Assembly (NCBI GenBank): GCA_902767195.1
Contig: CACXGS010000234.1
Coordinates: 1-14,128 of the forward strand
Direction of reading: 5' to 3'
DNA from: an uncultured Lachnospiraceae bacterium
Lineage (GTDB): Bacteria > Bacillota_A > Clostridia > Lachnospirales > Lachnospiraceae
DNA: 14,128 nt
Each line of letters opens with the position of its first letter. The stretch's first letter is position 1. A program made the position numbers and the translations under genes. The notes below the pieces were generated by a model. It saw only the letters and a program-made list of their open reading frames with translations, searched no databases and was not told where the DNA came from. Shown here in pieces: positions 1 through 6,363 of this stretch.

Positions 1-1194
1 GAGAGACCCTATAAGAAAGATATTGCCAAATACGTTATGATGCCGGGTAATGCCATCCGTCGTCATCCCTTTGTGGAGGAGAGAACACGGCGGCTGACAG
101 AACTGGCCAATCATTGTGAGTTTAACCGGGTGGAGATGGGAGATACCTCTCTTGGAATTATCACAGGATCTACCAGTTACCAGTATGCCAAAGAGGTATT
201 TGGAGATAAGGCCAGTATCCTGAAGATCGGCATGTCCAATCCCCTGCCGGATCAGCTGATTCTTGATTTTGCCGGCAAAGTGGACAAGCTGGTGATCATA
301 GAAGAGCTGGATCCCATTATGGAGAACCACTGCAAAGCGCTGGGACTTGAAGTGACAGGGAAAGACATTCTTCCCATGGAAGGAGAGTACTCCCAGAATC
401 TGATTGCGGAGAAACTGGGAATGGAAGTTCCTAAGACCACCAGTCTTGAGGAAGCCCTTCCGGGCAGACCGCCCATGATGTGTTCCGGATGTCCTCATCG
501 GGGAATATTCTATACATTATCCAAAAACAAGGTGACGGTATTCGGAGATATCGGCTGTTATACCCTGGGAGCAGTACCTCCCCTGGCTGCCATTGACACT
601 ACTCTTTGTATGGGTGCGTCCGTCAGCGGTATCCACGGCTATAACAAAGCTCTGGGTGAGGAAAAGGCCGGAAAGACAGTGGCTGTGATCGGAGATTCCA
701 CCTTTATGCACTCCGGCATGACCGGTCTGGCCAATATCGCCTACAATCAGAGCAATTCCACGGTCATCATCCTGGATAATTCCATCACAGGAATGACAGG
801 ACATCAGCAGAATCCTACCACCGGATATAATATAAAAGGAGATCCTGCAGGAAAGATCAACCTGGAGGCTCTCTGCCGGGCTATGGGATTCAACAGAGTC
901 CGGGTAGTGGACCCCTACGATCTGTCTGAGTGTGAACAGGCACTGAAAGAAGAGCTGGCTGCTCCGGAAGCATCCGTGATTATCAGCCGTCGTCCCTGTG
1001 TCCTGCTCAAATATGTCAAGAATAATCCGCCTCTTCATGTGGATTCGGAGAAATGTGTCGGATGTCGTTCCTGCATGAGGCTTGGATGTCCATCCATCAG
1101 CTTCAGGAACAAGAAGGCGGTTGTGGATGAAACCTTATGTGTAGGCTGCGGCGTCTGCCGTCAGCTGTGCCGTTTTGATGCATTACAGGGTTAA
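1..1194 (+). CDS. iorA: Indolepyruvate:ferredoxin oxidoreductase, alpha subunit (5'-truncated by the window edge)
   Basis: Catalytic subunit of the thiamine-pyrophosphate enzyme that oxidatively decarboxylates indolepyruvate and other aryl-pyruvates to aryl-acetyl-CoA, passing electrons to ferredoxin; cytoplasmic and oxygen-sensitive. The frame is open from base 1, so the gene starts upstream; 397 residues are visible of a family length near 600 (about 200 N-terminal residues missing). Visible: CSGCPHR at residues 161-167, the TPP/Mg site GDSTF...LDNSITGMTG (about 231-267), and a C-terminal two-cluster ferredoxin domain with Cys 352/355/358/363 and 380/383/386/390. The second cluster's last Cys is followed by Arg, not the usual Pro. 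The stop (1192-1194) overlaps the iorB ribosome site, so the two are co-transcribed. An internal ATG at 37 is not the true start because homology-like sequence continues upstream of it. Confidence 0.95.
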   Translation, partial: ERPYKKDIAKYVMMPGNAIRRHPFVEERTRRLTELANHCEFNRVEMGDTSLGIITGSTSYQYAKEVFGDKASILKIGMSNPLPDQLILDFAGKVDKLVIIEELDPIMENHCKALGLEVTGKDILPMEGEYSQNLIAEKLGMEVPKTTSLEEALPGRPPMMCSGCPHRGIFYTLSKNKVTVFGDIGCYTLGAVPPLAAIDTTLCMGASVSGIHGYNKALGEEKAGKTVAVIGDSTFMHSGMTGLANIAYNQSNSTVIILDNSITGMTGHQQNPTTGYNIKGDPAGKINLEALCRAMGFNRVRVVDPYDLSECEQALKEELAAPEASVIISRRPCVLLKYVKNNPPLHVDSEKCVGCRSCMRLGCPSISFRNKKAVVDETLCVGCGVCRQLCRFDALQG

Positions 1195-1208
1195 GGAGGT
1201 AGAGATCA

Positions 1209-1781
1209 ATGACCAAAAATATTATGATTGTCGGCGTAGGCGGACAGGGATCCCTCCTTGCCAGCAAATTACTCGGTTATCTTCTGCTGACCGAGGGATA
1301 TGACGTGAAAGTTTCCGAGGTTCACGGCATGAGCCAGCGGGGTGGAAGCGTGGTGACCTATGTCAGATTCGGAGAGAAGGTATATTCTCCTATCATTGAC
1401 AGGGGAGAGTCTGATTTTATCGTTTCCTTTGAGAAACTGGAAGCAGCCCGCTATCTGGAATACTTAAAGCCGGGTGGAAGAATCGTGGTAAATACCCAGC
1501 AGATCGATCCCATGCCTGTCATCACAGGCGCGGCCTCTTATCCGGAGGATCTGATCGGAAAGATGAAAGAGCTTGGTATCGCCGTTGATGCCATGGACTG
1601 TCTTTCCCTGGCCAATGAAGCCGGATCCGCTAAGGCGGTGAATATCGTATTGATGGGAAGACTGTCCCGCTACTTTGACATTCCGGTAGAGAAATGGAAA
1701 AAGGCGATTGAAGACTGTGTTCCGGAAAAATTTAAAGAGCTGAATCTTAAAGCATTTGACCTCGGCAGAGAAGGGGAATAG
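1209..1781 (+). CDS. iorB: Indolepyruvate:ferredoxin oxidoreductase, beta subunit
   Basis: Gamma-type 2-oxoacid:acceptor oxidoreductase subunit (190 aa, normal length) that completes the IOR enzyme with the preceding subunit. The N terminus has the Rossmann-like glycine motif GVGGQG (residues 9-14), followed by the family signature SEVHGMSQRGGSV (36-48). The ATG has an excellent ribosome site, AAGGAGGT at 1193-1200, eight bases upstream and overlapping the iorA stop codon. Order and 14-bp spacing after iorA are typical of the iorAB operon. The gene ends with TAG at 1779-1781, four bases before the next start, so the zinc-ribbon gene probably belongs to the same transcript. Confidence 0.95.
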   Translation: MTKNIMIVGVGGQGSLLASKLLGYLLLTEGYDVKVSEVHGMSQRGGSVVTYVRFGEKVYSPIIDRGESDFIVSFEKLEAARYLEYLKPGGRIVVNTQQIDPMPVITGAASYPEDLIGKMKELGIAVDAMDCLSLANEAGSAKAVNIVLMGRLSRYFDIPVEKWKKAIEDCVPEKFKELNLKAFDLGREGE

Positions 1782-1785
1782 GTTC

Positions 1786-3057
1786 ATGGGTTTATTGGAT
1801 AAAGTAAGTGGTTTTATGAATGATGCCGGGAGAAAGACCCAGGATTTCACGGAGAGGACACGGCTGCAGAATGAGGCCGGAGAGATCCGTGAAAGAATGG
1901 ACAAGGCATTTTCCGAGCTTGGTTCCCTGTATTACGGCAAACATGCAGATGATCCGGAACCTGAGATGAAGGAATGTGTAGACCGGCTGACTCATTTGAA
2001 GGAAAGGCTCAACGAGATTGAAGACCGTCTTCGTATTCTGAAAAGGGAAGTAATCTGCCCTGTTTGCGGAAAATCTGTGGATGCCGGCTATGCATTTTGC
2101 AGTGAATGCGGGAATCCCCTTCCCAGACAAAAGGGGAAGCAGTGCTCCAGATGCGGGGCTCCTGCAGACCCGGCGGCTTCTTTTTGCATGCATTGCGGGG
2201 CACCTCTTGGGGAAGCGGAACCTGAGCTTCCGGTCCCTGTAAAATGTTGTCCAAAGTGCGGCGGCGAGATCAAGGATACAGACCGTTTCTGTATGATGTG
2301 CGGATGTAATCTTGAGTCCGCCCTATCTGAGATTCCGGAAGCAGAGATTCCGGTGGAAGAAGCGGAGACTCCGGAAATGGAAAGTCCGGTGGAACCGGCA
2401 GAGGTTCCCAATCCCCCTGTGACAGATGATGTCACAGAAAAGGAAGAGAGACCGTCGGGCTTTTTAAGAGCACCTACATGGGAAATGCTTGATGCTAAGG
2501 AAGAAACAGAGATTCCAATGGAAGAGGATGAGATTCCGGAAGCAGAGAGCCCGGTGGAAGAAGCAGAGGATCCGGAGATGGAGAGCCCGGCGGAAGAAAT
2601 TGAGACCCCGGAGATGGAGAGTCCGGCGGAAGAAGCAGAGCTGCCGGAGATGGAGAGTCCGGTGGAAGAAATTGAGACCCCGGAGATGGAGCTGCCGGCG
2701 GAAGAAGCAGAGCTGCCGGAGATGGAGACCCCATCGGAAGATACAAACAGCTCTGAAGAAGAGTGGGAGCCGGAATGGGAACTGGTTTCCGGCGGATCTG
2801 TTGAAGAAGACAATAAAGGCAGCAAACTCTGTCCGAATTGCGGCAGTCCCATCCAGGAGGGCTACCTCTTCTGCCTGAACTGCGGTGTGCGTATTGAGAC
2901 GGATTCCGGGGAAAGTAAGGCTGAGGAAGAGCCGGAATTCATTGTGGAGGAGAATCCTCCGGCAGAGCCTGCAGCTGTCCGTAAAGTATGTCCTGAATGC
3001 GGCGCAGAGGTGGAAGAGGATTACCGTTTCTGCCTGAATTGCGGACAGAAGTTGTAG
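1786..3057 (+). CDS. Five-zinc-ribbon protein with acidic Pro/Glu/Met tandem-repeat core
   Basis: Soluble 423-aa protein of unknown job. Layout: an N-terminal charged helical region, probably coiled coil (residues about 15-88); three CxxC-10-CxxC zinc ribbons (Cys 91/94/105/108, 120/123/134/137, 155/158/169/172); an acidic linker of 12-residue repeats rich in PEME and SPxEE (182-205 and 249-320); then two more ribbons (349/352/363/366 and 402/405/416/419). No signal peptide or membrane segment is visible. ATG 1786 is preferred over an in-frame TTG at 1756 because AAGGGGA (1771-1777) sits at the right distance and the TTG would overlap iorB. The ribbons match the general zinc_ribbon_2/double-zinc-ribbon type common in Firmicutes scaffold proteins, but they give no function. 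Four bases after iorB, so probably co-transcribed. Confidence 0.85.
   Translation: MGLLDKVSGFMNDAGRKTQDFTERTRLQNEAGEIRERMDKAFSELGSLYYGKHADDPEPEMKECVDRLTHLKERLNEIEDRLRILKREVICPVCGKSVDAGYAFCSECGNPLPRQKGKQCSRCGAPADPAASFCMHCGAPLGEAEPELPVPVKCCPKCGGEIKDTDRFCMMCGCNLESALSEIPEAEIPVEEAETPEMESPVEPAEVPNPPVTDDVTEKEERPSGFLRAPTWEMLDAKEETEIPMEEDEIPEAESPVEEAEDPEMESPAEEIETPEMESPAEEAELPEMESPVEEIETPEMELPAEEAELPEMETPSEDTNSSEEEWEPEWELVSGGSVEEDNKGSKLCPNCGSPIQEGYLFCLNCGVRIETDSGESKAEEEPEFIVEENPPAEPAAVRKVCPECGAEVEEDYRFCLNCGQKL
2329..2400 (+). repeat. Two outlying copies of the 36-bp repeat
   Basis: Residues 182-205 of the zinc-ribbon protein (EIPEAEIPVEEA and ETPEMESPVEPA) match the unit found in the main array at 2530-2745. 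The copies lie directly after the third zinc ribbon. The intervening ~130 bp codes for a different, non-repeated linker. Confidence 0.8.
2530..2745 (+). repeat. 36-bp in-frame tandem repeat, six units
   Basis: Six consecutive 12-codon units (residues 249-320 of the zinc-ribbon protein) with consensus E-x-P-E-M-E-S-P-x-E-E-A/I. Units 3-6 alternate between an ET...A form and an EL...I form, giving a higher-order period of 72 bp. Two further units lie at 2329-2400, split off by a non-repeat spacer. All units keep the reading frame. Units are imperfect, so this is an aged repeat rather than a fresh duplication. Confidence 0.9.
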
Positions 3058-3107
3058 GGCTTACGCCTTTCAGATGTTTTTGGCTGATGTGATATTTGGA
3101 GAATACT

Positions 3108-4061
3108 ATGATTTGTCCGAAATGTGGTAATCAGGTTAATAAGAATGCACAATTCTGTTCCAGGTGCGGATATTCTTTCCATGAAACAAAAGAGAACAAT
3201 TCCGGAAGGGTGATTCTCATTGCAGTCTTAGTGCCGGTCATTGTCGTTGCGTTGGTGATGGCGGGATGGTTTCTTCGTCAGGGAATCAAACCGGATCCCG
3301 AAGATGGTTCGACAGCAGAAAATGCAACAAAGACAGAAGCGGATACCGGGACTGCAACGGAACAGGAGACCGTATCGACAACCGAGACAACGACGCAGGC
3401 AACCACTGCGGCAACGACGGCTGCAACGACGGCAGCTACAACAGAGGCAACGACAGCGTCTGAGGAGGAAAGATTAACAGAAGCCCTGAAGTATTGTGAT
3501 AACAGGTATCCGGATTATGATGCCCATAATTATCCCAGCGATTTTCACAAAATGACCAGTGATGACGGGACTTTCTCTTTTTCCTATCCCAAGTTTCTAT
3601 TCAATAACAGGTCCGTGGAGATTGACGATGACCGGATTGTGTACCGTTTCTGGTTCAATGACGGGTCCGGTGAGGAGTGCTCTCTCCTTTATGAGAGATA
3701 TGATGATCCGGGTAATTCAAAGAAGATTGTGAAGCGGATCCATAAAGACAAGATTGCTGACATGTATGAAAAGGATCTTTATGCCCCCTCCTTCGAGAGA
3801 AAGAGAGATGGAAAGGTCTATCATACCGCAGTAGCGGCAGGTTACGCAGACTCCTCGGAAGAGAGGGGGATATACACATTAATCTGTAACGACGGAAAGA
3901 GTACCTATATCATGGAATTCCGGCATCCCACAAACGGTGTCAGAGATCAGCATAATCACAAGGATTATATTATTGACACGATATACAGGCACTGTTCTTT
4001 CTCAATCACTACGCTGAAAGCAGAGACCTACGAAGAGTTTAAGCGCGATCCGGATCGATGA
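3108..4061 (+). CDS. Membrane-anchored zinc-ribbon protein with Thr-rich stalk and unknown outer domain
   Basis: A 317-aa protein with no recognised enzyme domain. Residues 3-20 form one zinc ribbon (CPKC...CSRC). Residues about 35-56 form a single hydrophobic transmembrane helix. Residues about 65-118 form a Thr/Ala/Glu-rich low-complexity stalk with ATTAATTA repeats. Residues about 120-317 form a mixed alpha/beta-looking domain, presumably outside the cell. The ribbon precedes the helix, and Lys/Arg flank it on the N-terminal side, so a ribbon-in, domain-out topology is likely. ATG 3108 is chosen because GGAG (3098-3101) lies six bases upstream; an in-frame TTG at 3096 would overlap that site. 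It follows the soluble zinc-ribbon gene by 50 bp and shares its ribbon type, so the two may work together. The 3' end overlaps the convergent amidohydrolase gene by 34 bp. Confidence 0.8.
   Translation: MICPKCGNQVNKNAQFCSRCGYSFHETKENNSGRVILIAVLVPVIVVALVMAGWFLRQGIKPDPEDGSTAENATKTEADTGTATEQETVSTTETTTQATTAATTAATTAATTEATTASEEERLTEALKYCDNRYPDYDAHNYPSDFHKMTSDDGTFSFSYPKFLFNNRSVEIDDDRIVYRFWFNDGSGEECSLLYERYDDPGNSKKIVKRIHKDKIADMYEKDLYAPSFERKRDGKVYHTAVAAGYADSSEERGIYTLICNDGKSTYIMEFRHPTNGVRDQHNHKDYIIDTIYRHCSFSITTLKAETYEEFKRDPDR
3380..3460 (+). repeat. Short Thr/Ala-codon repeats in the stalk
   Basis: About seven near-copies of a 9-12 bp unit of the type GCAACGACGGCT encode the ATTAATTAATT stretch of the membrane zinc-ribbon protein (residues about 92-117). 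Third positions vary, so this is probably kept by selection for a Thr/Ala stalk as well as by slippage. Confidence 0.7.
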
Positions 4062-4900
4062 AGTAATAATCTGGCATTCTCCCCCAGGATCATATCCTGT
4101 TCCCGGGGGGTGAATGCCATATTTTTTACTTTGTTTACGTACTCCTTCTGGGAGCTCCAGGGGGAGTCGGTGGCGAAAAGAATCCGGTCTGTCCCATGTT
4201 TTCGGGAGATTCTTACTACATCCTCATCGGAAAGATTGAAAGAGCGGATGGGTTTCTCTTCCATGCCCGGCCGGGGAGTGATATCTCCCAGGGAAAAGGC
4301 CAGGTCAAACCATACCGGAGCGCCTGCGAGGTATTTTTCCACCATATCCCAGCAGCCCCAGTTGCCAAAGTGGGCGAGGACCATTTTCTTCGGACCGATT
4401 TTGTCGATGACAGTAAGAATCTGGTCTGTGGAGGCATAATTATGATCATAAATTCCGATATCGATGCCGGCATGGGTAAGGATTACAAGATCCTCCATGG
4501 CGGCTGCTTCTATGATCCGGAGCATGGGGGTGTCATCCAGGTCGATGCCGAAGTAGGCAGGGTGCAGCTTGATTCCTGCAATGCCTGCCCGTGCCAGGCG
4601 GCGTATTTCTCCCTGAATATCTTCATAGTCCGGATGGATCCCTCCGAATGCGACGATCCCCTTTTCGAGTAGTTCTTCCCTCTGTTCTATGTAGGAAGAA
4701 TTGATCTTCTCCACCTGCCCGACATCGGTAATGACAGGGAGATGGACAGAGTAATCAACGCCTGCTTCTTTCATGGAGTCAAGAAGTCCCTCCATGCTTC
4801 CGTCGGAAAAAGGCGCGATTCTTGCTCTCCTGGAGAGGAGATCGATCACTCTGGAACTGATCCGGGAGGGAAAGGTATGGGTGTGAAAATCAATGATCAT
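4028..4900 (-). CDS. Metal-dependent amidohydrolase (TIM-barrel, amidohydrolase 2 type)
   Basis: A 290-aa hydrolase or decarboxylase-like protein of the amidohydrolase superfamily; substrate unknown. The metal and catalytic set is complete: HTH at residues 6-8, KLHP (K111, H113), THAG (H143), AHFG (H177) and FATDSP (D245). The family uses one or two divalent metals in a TIM barrel; members include ACMSD- and dihydroorotase-like enzymes. ATG at 4900 is chosen because the family begins with this MIIDFHTH strand and CCTCT at 4908-4912 (AGAGG on this strand) is correctly spaced. A longer reading to 4987 would run into the upstream aminotransferase gene. It starts 19 bp after the aminotransferase stop, so the two are one operon. 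Its last 34 bp overlap the convergent + strand gene. Confidence 0.9.
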   Translation of the reverse strand: MIIDFHTHTFPSRISSRVIDLLSRRARIAPFSDGSMEGLLDSMKEAGVDYSVHLPVITDVGQVEKINSSYIEQREELLEKGIVAFGGIHPDYEDIQGEIRRLARAGIAGIKLHPAYFGIDLDDTPMLRIIEAAAMEDLVILTHAGIDIGIYDHNYASTDQILTVIDKIGPKKMVLAHFGNWGCWDMVEKYLAGAPVWFDLAFSLGDITPRPGMEEKPIRSFNLSDEDVVRISRKHGTDRILFATDSPWSSQKEYVNKVKNMAFTPREQDMILGENARLLLHRSGSRLNSS

Positions 4901-4919
4901 TTTTATTCCTCTGTATACT

Positions 4920-6113
4920 CTATCGATAGGACTTAGCCAGCTTTTCAAACTGTTCCATGGAACGTTCAACCCGTTCTGTGGGAACACAGTAGGAGATTCT
5001 GGTATGGCCGGGACATCCGAAACCGATGCCCGGTACGATCAGCAGATTATAGTCAAGTTTGGCTCTCTCGCAGAAAGCTACATCGTCATCAATGATGGTT
5101 CTGGGGAATATGTAAAATGTCCCGCCGGGTTCCACCACATGGTAACCCATGGAACGAAGGCCTTCCGTCAGCAGATTTTTATTCTTCTCATAGATACTGA
5201 TATCGCCTGTCTCCATGGCACAGTGGGCGCAGACTCTCTGGAAAAGGCCGGGGGCGCAGACATAGCCCAGAGAACGTCCTGCTCCGGCGATGGCCGCATA
5301 GACAAGCTGGGATTCCTCCGCTTCATCCGGCACCAGAACATATCCCAGCCGCTCTCCGGGGAGAGAGAGGGATTTGGACCAGGAATAGCAGACCAGAGTA
5401 TTGTTATAATATTTAGTCAGGAAAGGAACTTCCACTCCGTTAAAGGCAATCTCCCGGTAAGGTTCATCGGAGATCAGCCATATGGGATGATGATACTCCG
5501 CAGATTTGGCGTCAAGGATCTGGGCCAGCTTCCTGATGGTGTCTTCAGAATAAACACAACCGGAGGGATTGTTGGGGGTGTTTACGATGACGCCCTTGGT
5601 TTTGTCACTGATGGCTTCCTCAAAGGCCTTGAAATCAATCTGGAAAGCTTCCGTATCCGCCGGGATCAGCCGCATGGTGCAGCCGGCACCTTCGATAAAC
5701 ACCTTATATTCCGGGAAATAGGGGGCGAAAACGATAAACTCGTCGCCGGGATTGCCCAGTCCGTAAAGGCAGCAGCAGAGAGCTGCAGCGGCACCGTAAG
5801 TCAGGTAAAGGTTATCTCCCCTGAAGGCGGTTCCGAAACGCTGATTCAGAGAATCTGCGATCATCTGCCTGGCACCTGCATCGCCCTGGGCACTGGTGTA
5901 GCCGTGAAGGATAACAGGATCCATTTCTCTGATCAGCTTCATTGCTGTCTCATTAACGATGGCAGGGGAGGGGACGCTGGGATTGCCGATGGAAAAGTCA
6001 AAAATATTCTCCGCACCGACTTGCGCAGCCCGCATCTTTCCGAATTCAAACAGTTCACGGATCACTGACCGCTGTGTTCCGAGACCAACCATTCTTTCAT
6101 TTAAATTCAACAT
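4920..6113 (-). CDS. Pyridoxal-phosphate aminotransferase, class I/II
   Basis: A 397-aa fold-type I aminotransferase, cytoplasmic, of the aspartate/aromatic aminotransferase group. Visible PLP-site residues: N182 in NNPSG, D216 and Y219 in SDEPY, Schiff-base lysine K247 in SWSKSLSLPGER, R255, and the substrate-carboxylate arginine R372 in TRISY. Length is normal and the chain is complete. ATG 6113 has GGAG (complement of 6121-6124) at good spacing. First gene of a two-gene operon with the amidohydrolase. Transcription probably starts from the TTGACA/TATCAT promoter at 6157-6185. The amino-donor specificity cannot be read from the sequence: aspartate, alanine or aromatic amino acids are all possible. 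Confidence 0.93.
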   Translation of the reverse strand: MLNLNERMVGLGTQRSVIRELFEFGKMRAAQVGAENIFDFSIGNPSVPSPAIVNETAMKLIREMDPVILHGYTSAQGDAGARQMIADSLNQRFGTAFRGDNLYLTYGAAAALCCCLYGLGNPGDEFIVFAPYFPEYKVFIEGAGCTMRLIPADTEAFQIDFKAFEEAISDKTKGVIVNTPNNPSGCVYSEDTIRKLAQILDAKSAEYHHPIWLISDEPYREIAFNGVEVPFLTKYYNNTLVCYSWSKSLSLPGERLGYVLVPDEAEESQLVYAAIAGAGRSLGYVCAPGLFQRVCAHCAMETGDISIYEKNKNLLTEGLRSMGYHVVEPGGTFYIFPRTIIDDDVAFCERAKLDYNLLIVPGIGFGCPGHTRISYCVPTERVERSMEQFEKLAKSYR

Positions 6114-6156
6114 AACATATCTCCATTTCTACGTGTTTTGCCTAATCATACCTATG

Positions 6157-6185
6157 ATGATAGAGGATTATAATCTTTCTGTCAA
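6157..6185 (-). promoter_or_regulatory. Sigma-A promoter for the aminotransferase operon
   Basis: On the - strand a perfect -35 TTGACA (6180-6185) is followed after 17 bases by TATCAT (6157-6162; five of six consensus). The predicted start near 6150 gives a leader of roughly 37 bases before the ATG at 6113. A palindromic GATTATAATC lies in the spacer. Confidence 0.75.
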
Positions 6186-6266
6186 CCGATTCATGTCGGA
6201 ATCAGAGGGGGGCCGGATCCATACTTGCCGGACACCGGGCCGGATTATCATTCAGTTGACAGAAAG
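6175..6266. repeat. 12-bp inverted repeat spanning both -35 boxes
   Basis: CTTTCTGTCAAC at 6175-6186 is the exact reverse complement of GTTGACAGAAAG at 6255-6266. Each arm contains the -35 TTGACA of one divergent promoter plus five extra matched bases (GAAAG) downstream and one upstream. The 68-base space between them holds a 9-bp direct repeat GGGCCGGAT (6210-6218 and 6237-6245). Confidence 0.85.
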
Positions 6267-6284
6267 CCGATTTTGTGTTAGATT
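6256..6284 (+). promoter_or_regulatory. Sigma-A promoter for the acyl-CoA ligase gene
   Basis: Perfect -35 TTGACA (6256-6261), 17-base spacer, then TAGATT (6279-6284; four of six) preceded by TGt, an extended -10. The predicted start near 6291 gives a leader of about 73 A-rich bases before the ATG at 6364. Confidence 0.7.
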
Positions 6285-6363
6285 GATGTAGGCACTTTAA
6301 CAGATAAAAGACAAAAAGTTGAAAAACATAAAATCTATAAATTGATTTAGAAGGAGTAAAACA

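Noticed and set aside
517..1038. 173-aa - strand open frame inside iorA
   Set aside because: Antisense to the TPP-binding and following region of iorA; no plausible protein features.
2329..2745. Regular ~36-bp repeats, CRISPR-like in period
   Set aside because: There are no unique spacers; the repeats are contiguous, imperfect and keep an open reading frame, so they are a protein repeat.
2088..2852. Ser-rich 254-aa open frame on the - strand inside the zinc-ribbon gene
   Set aside because: Its Ser/Gly repeats are simply the complement of the Glu/Pro/Met codon repeats on the + strand; no ribosome site and no independent motif.
4081..4110. Hairpin-like CAGGAT-cat-ATCCTG flanked by C and G runs near the convergent gene ends
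   Set aside because: It lies inside the amidohydrolase coding region and has no T-tract on either strand, so I do not call it a terminator.
4893..6068. Long + strand open frame (391 aa) opposite the aminotransferase gene
   Set aside because: It is the antisense shadow of a gene with complete PLP-enzyme motifs; its translation shows no domain, and the start lies in unrelated coding sequence.
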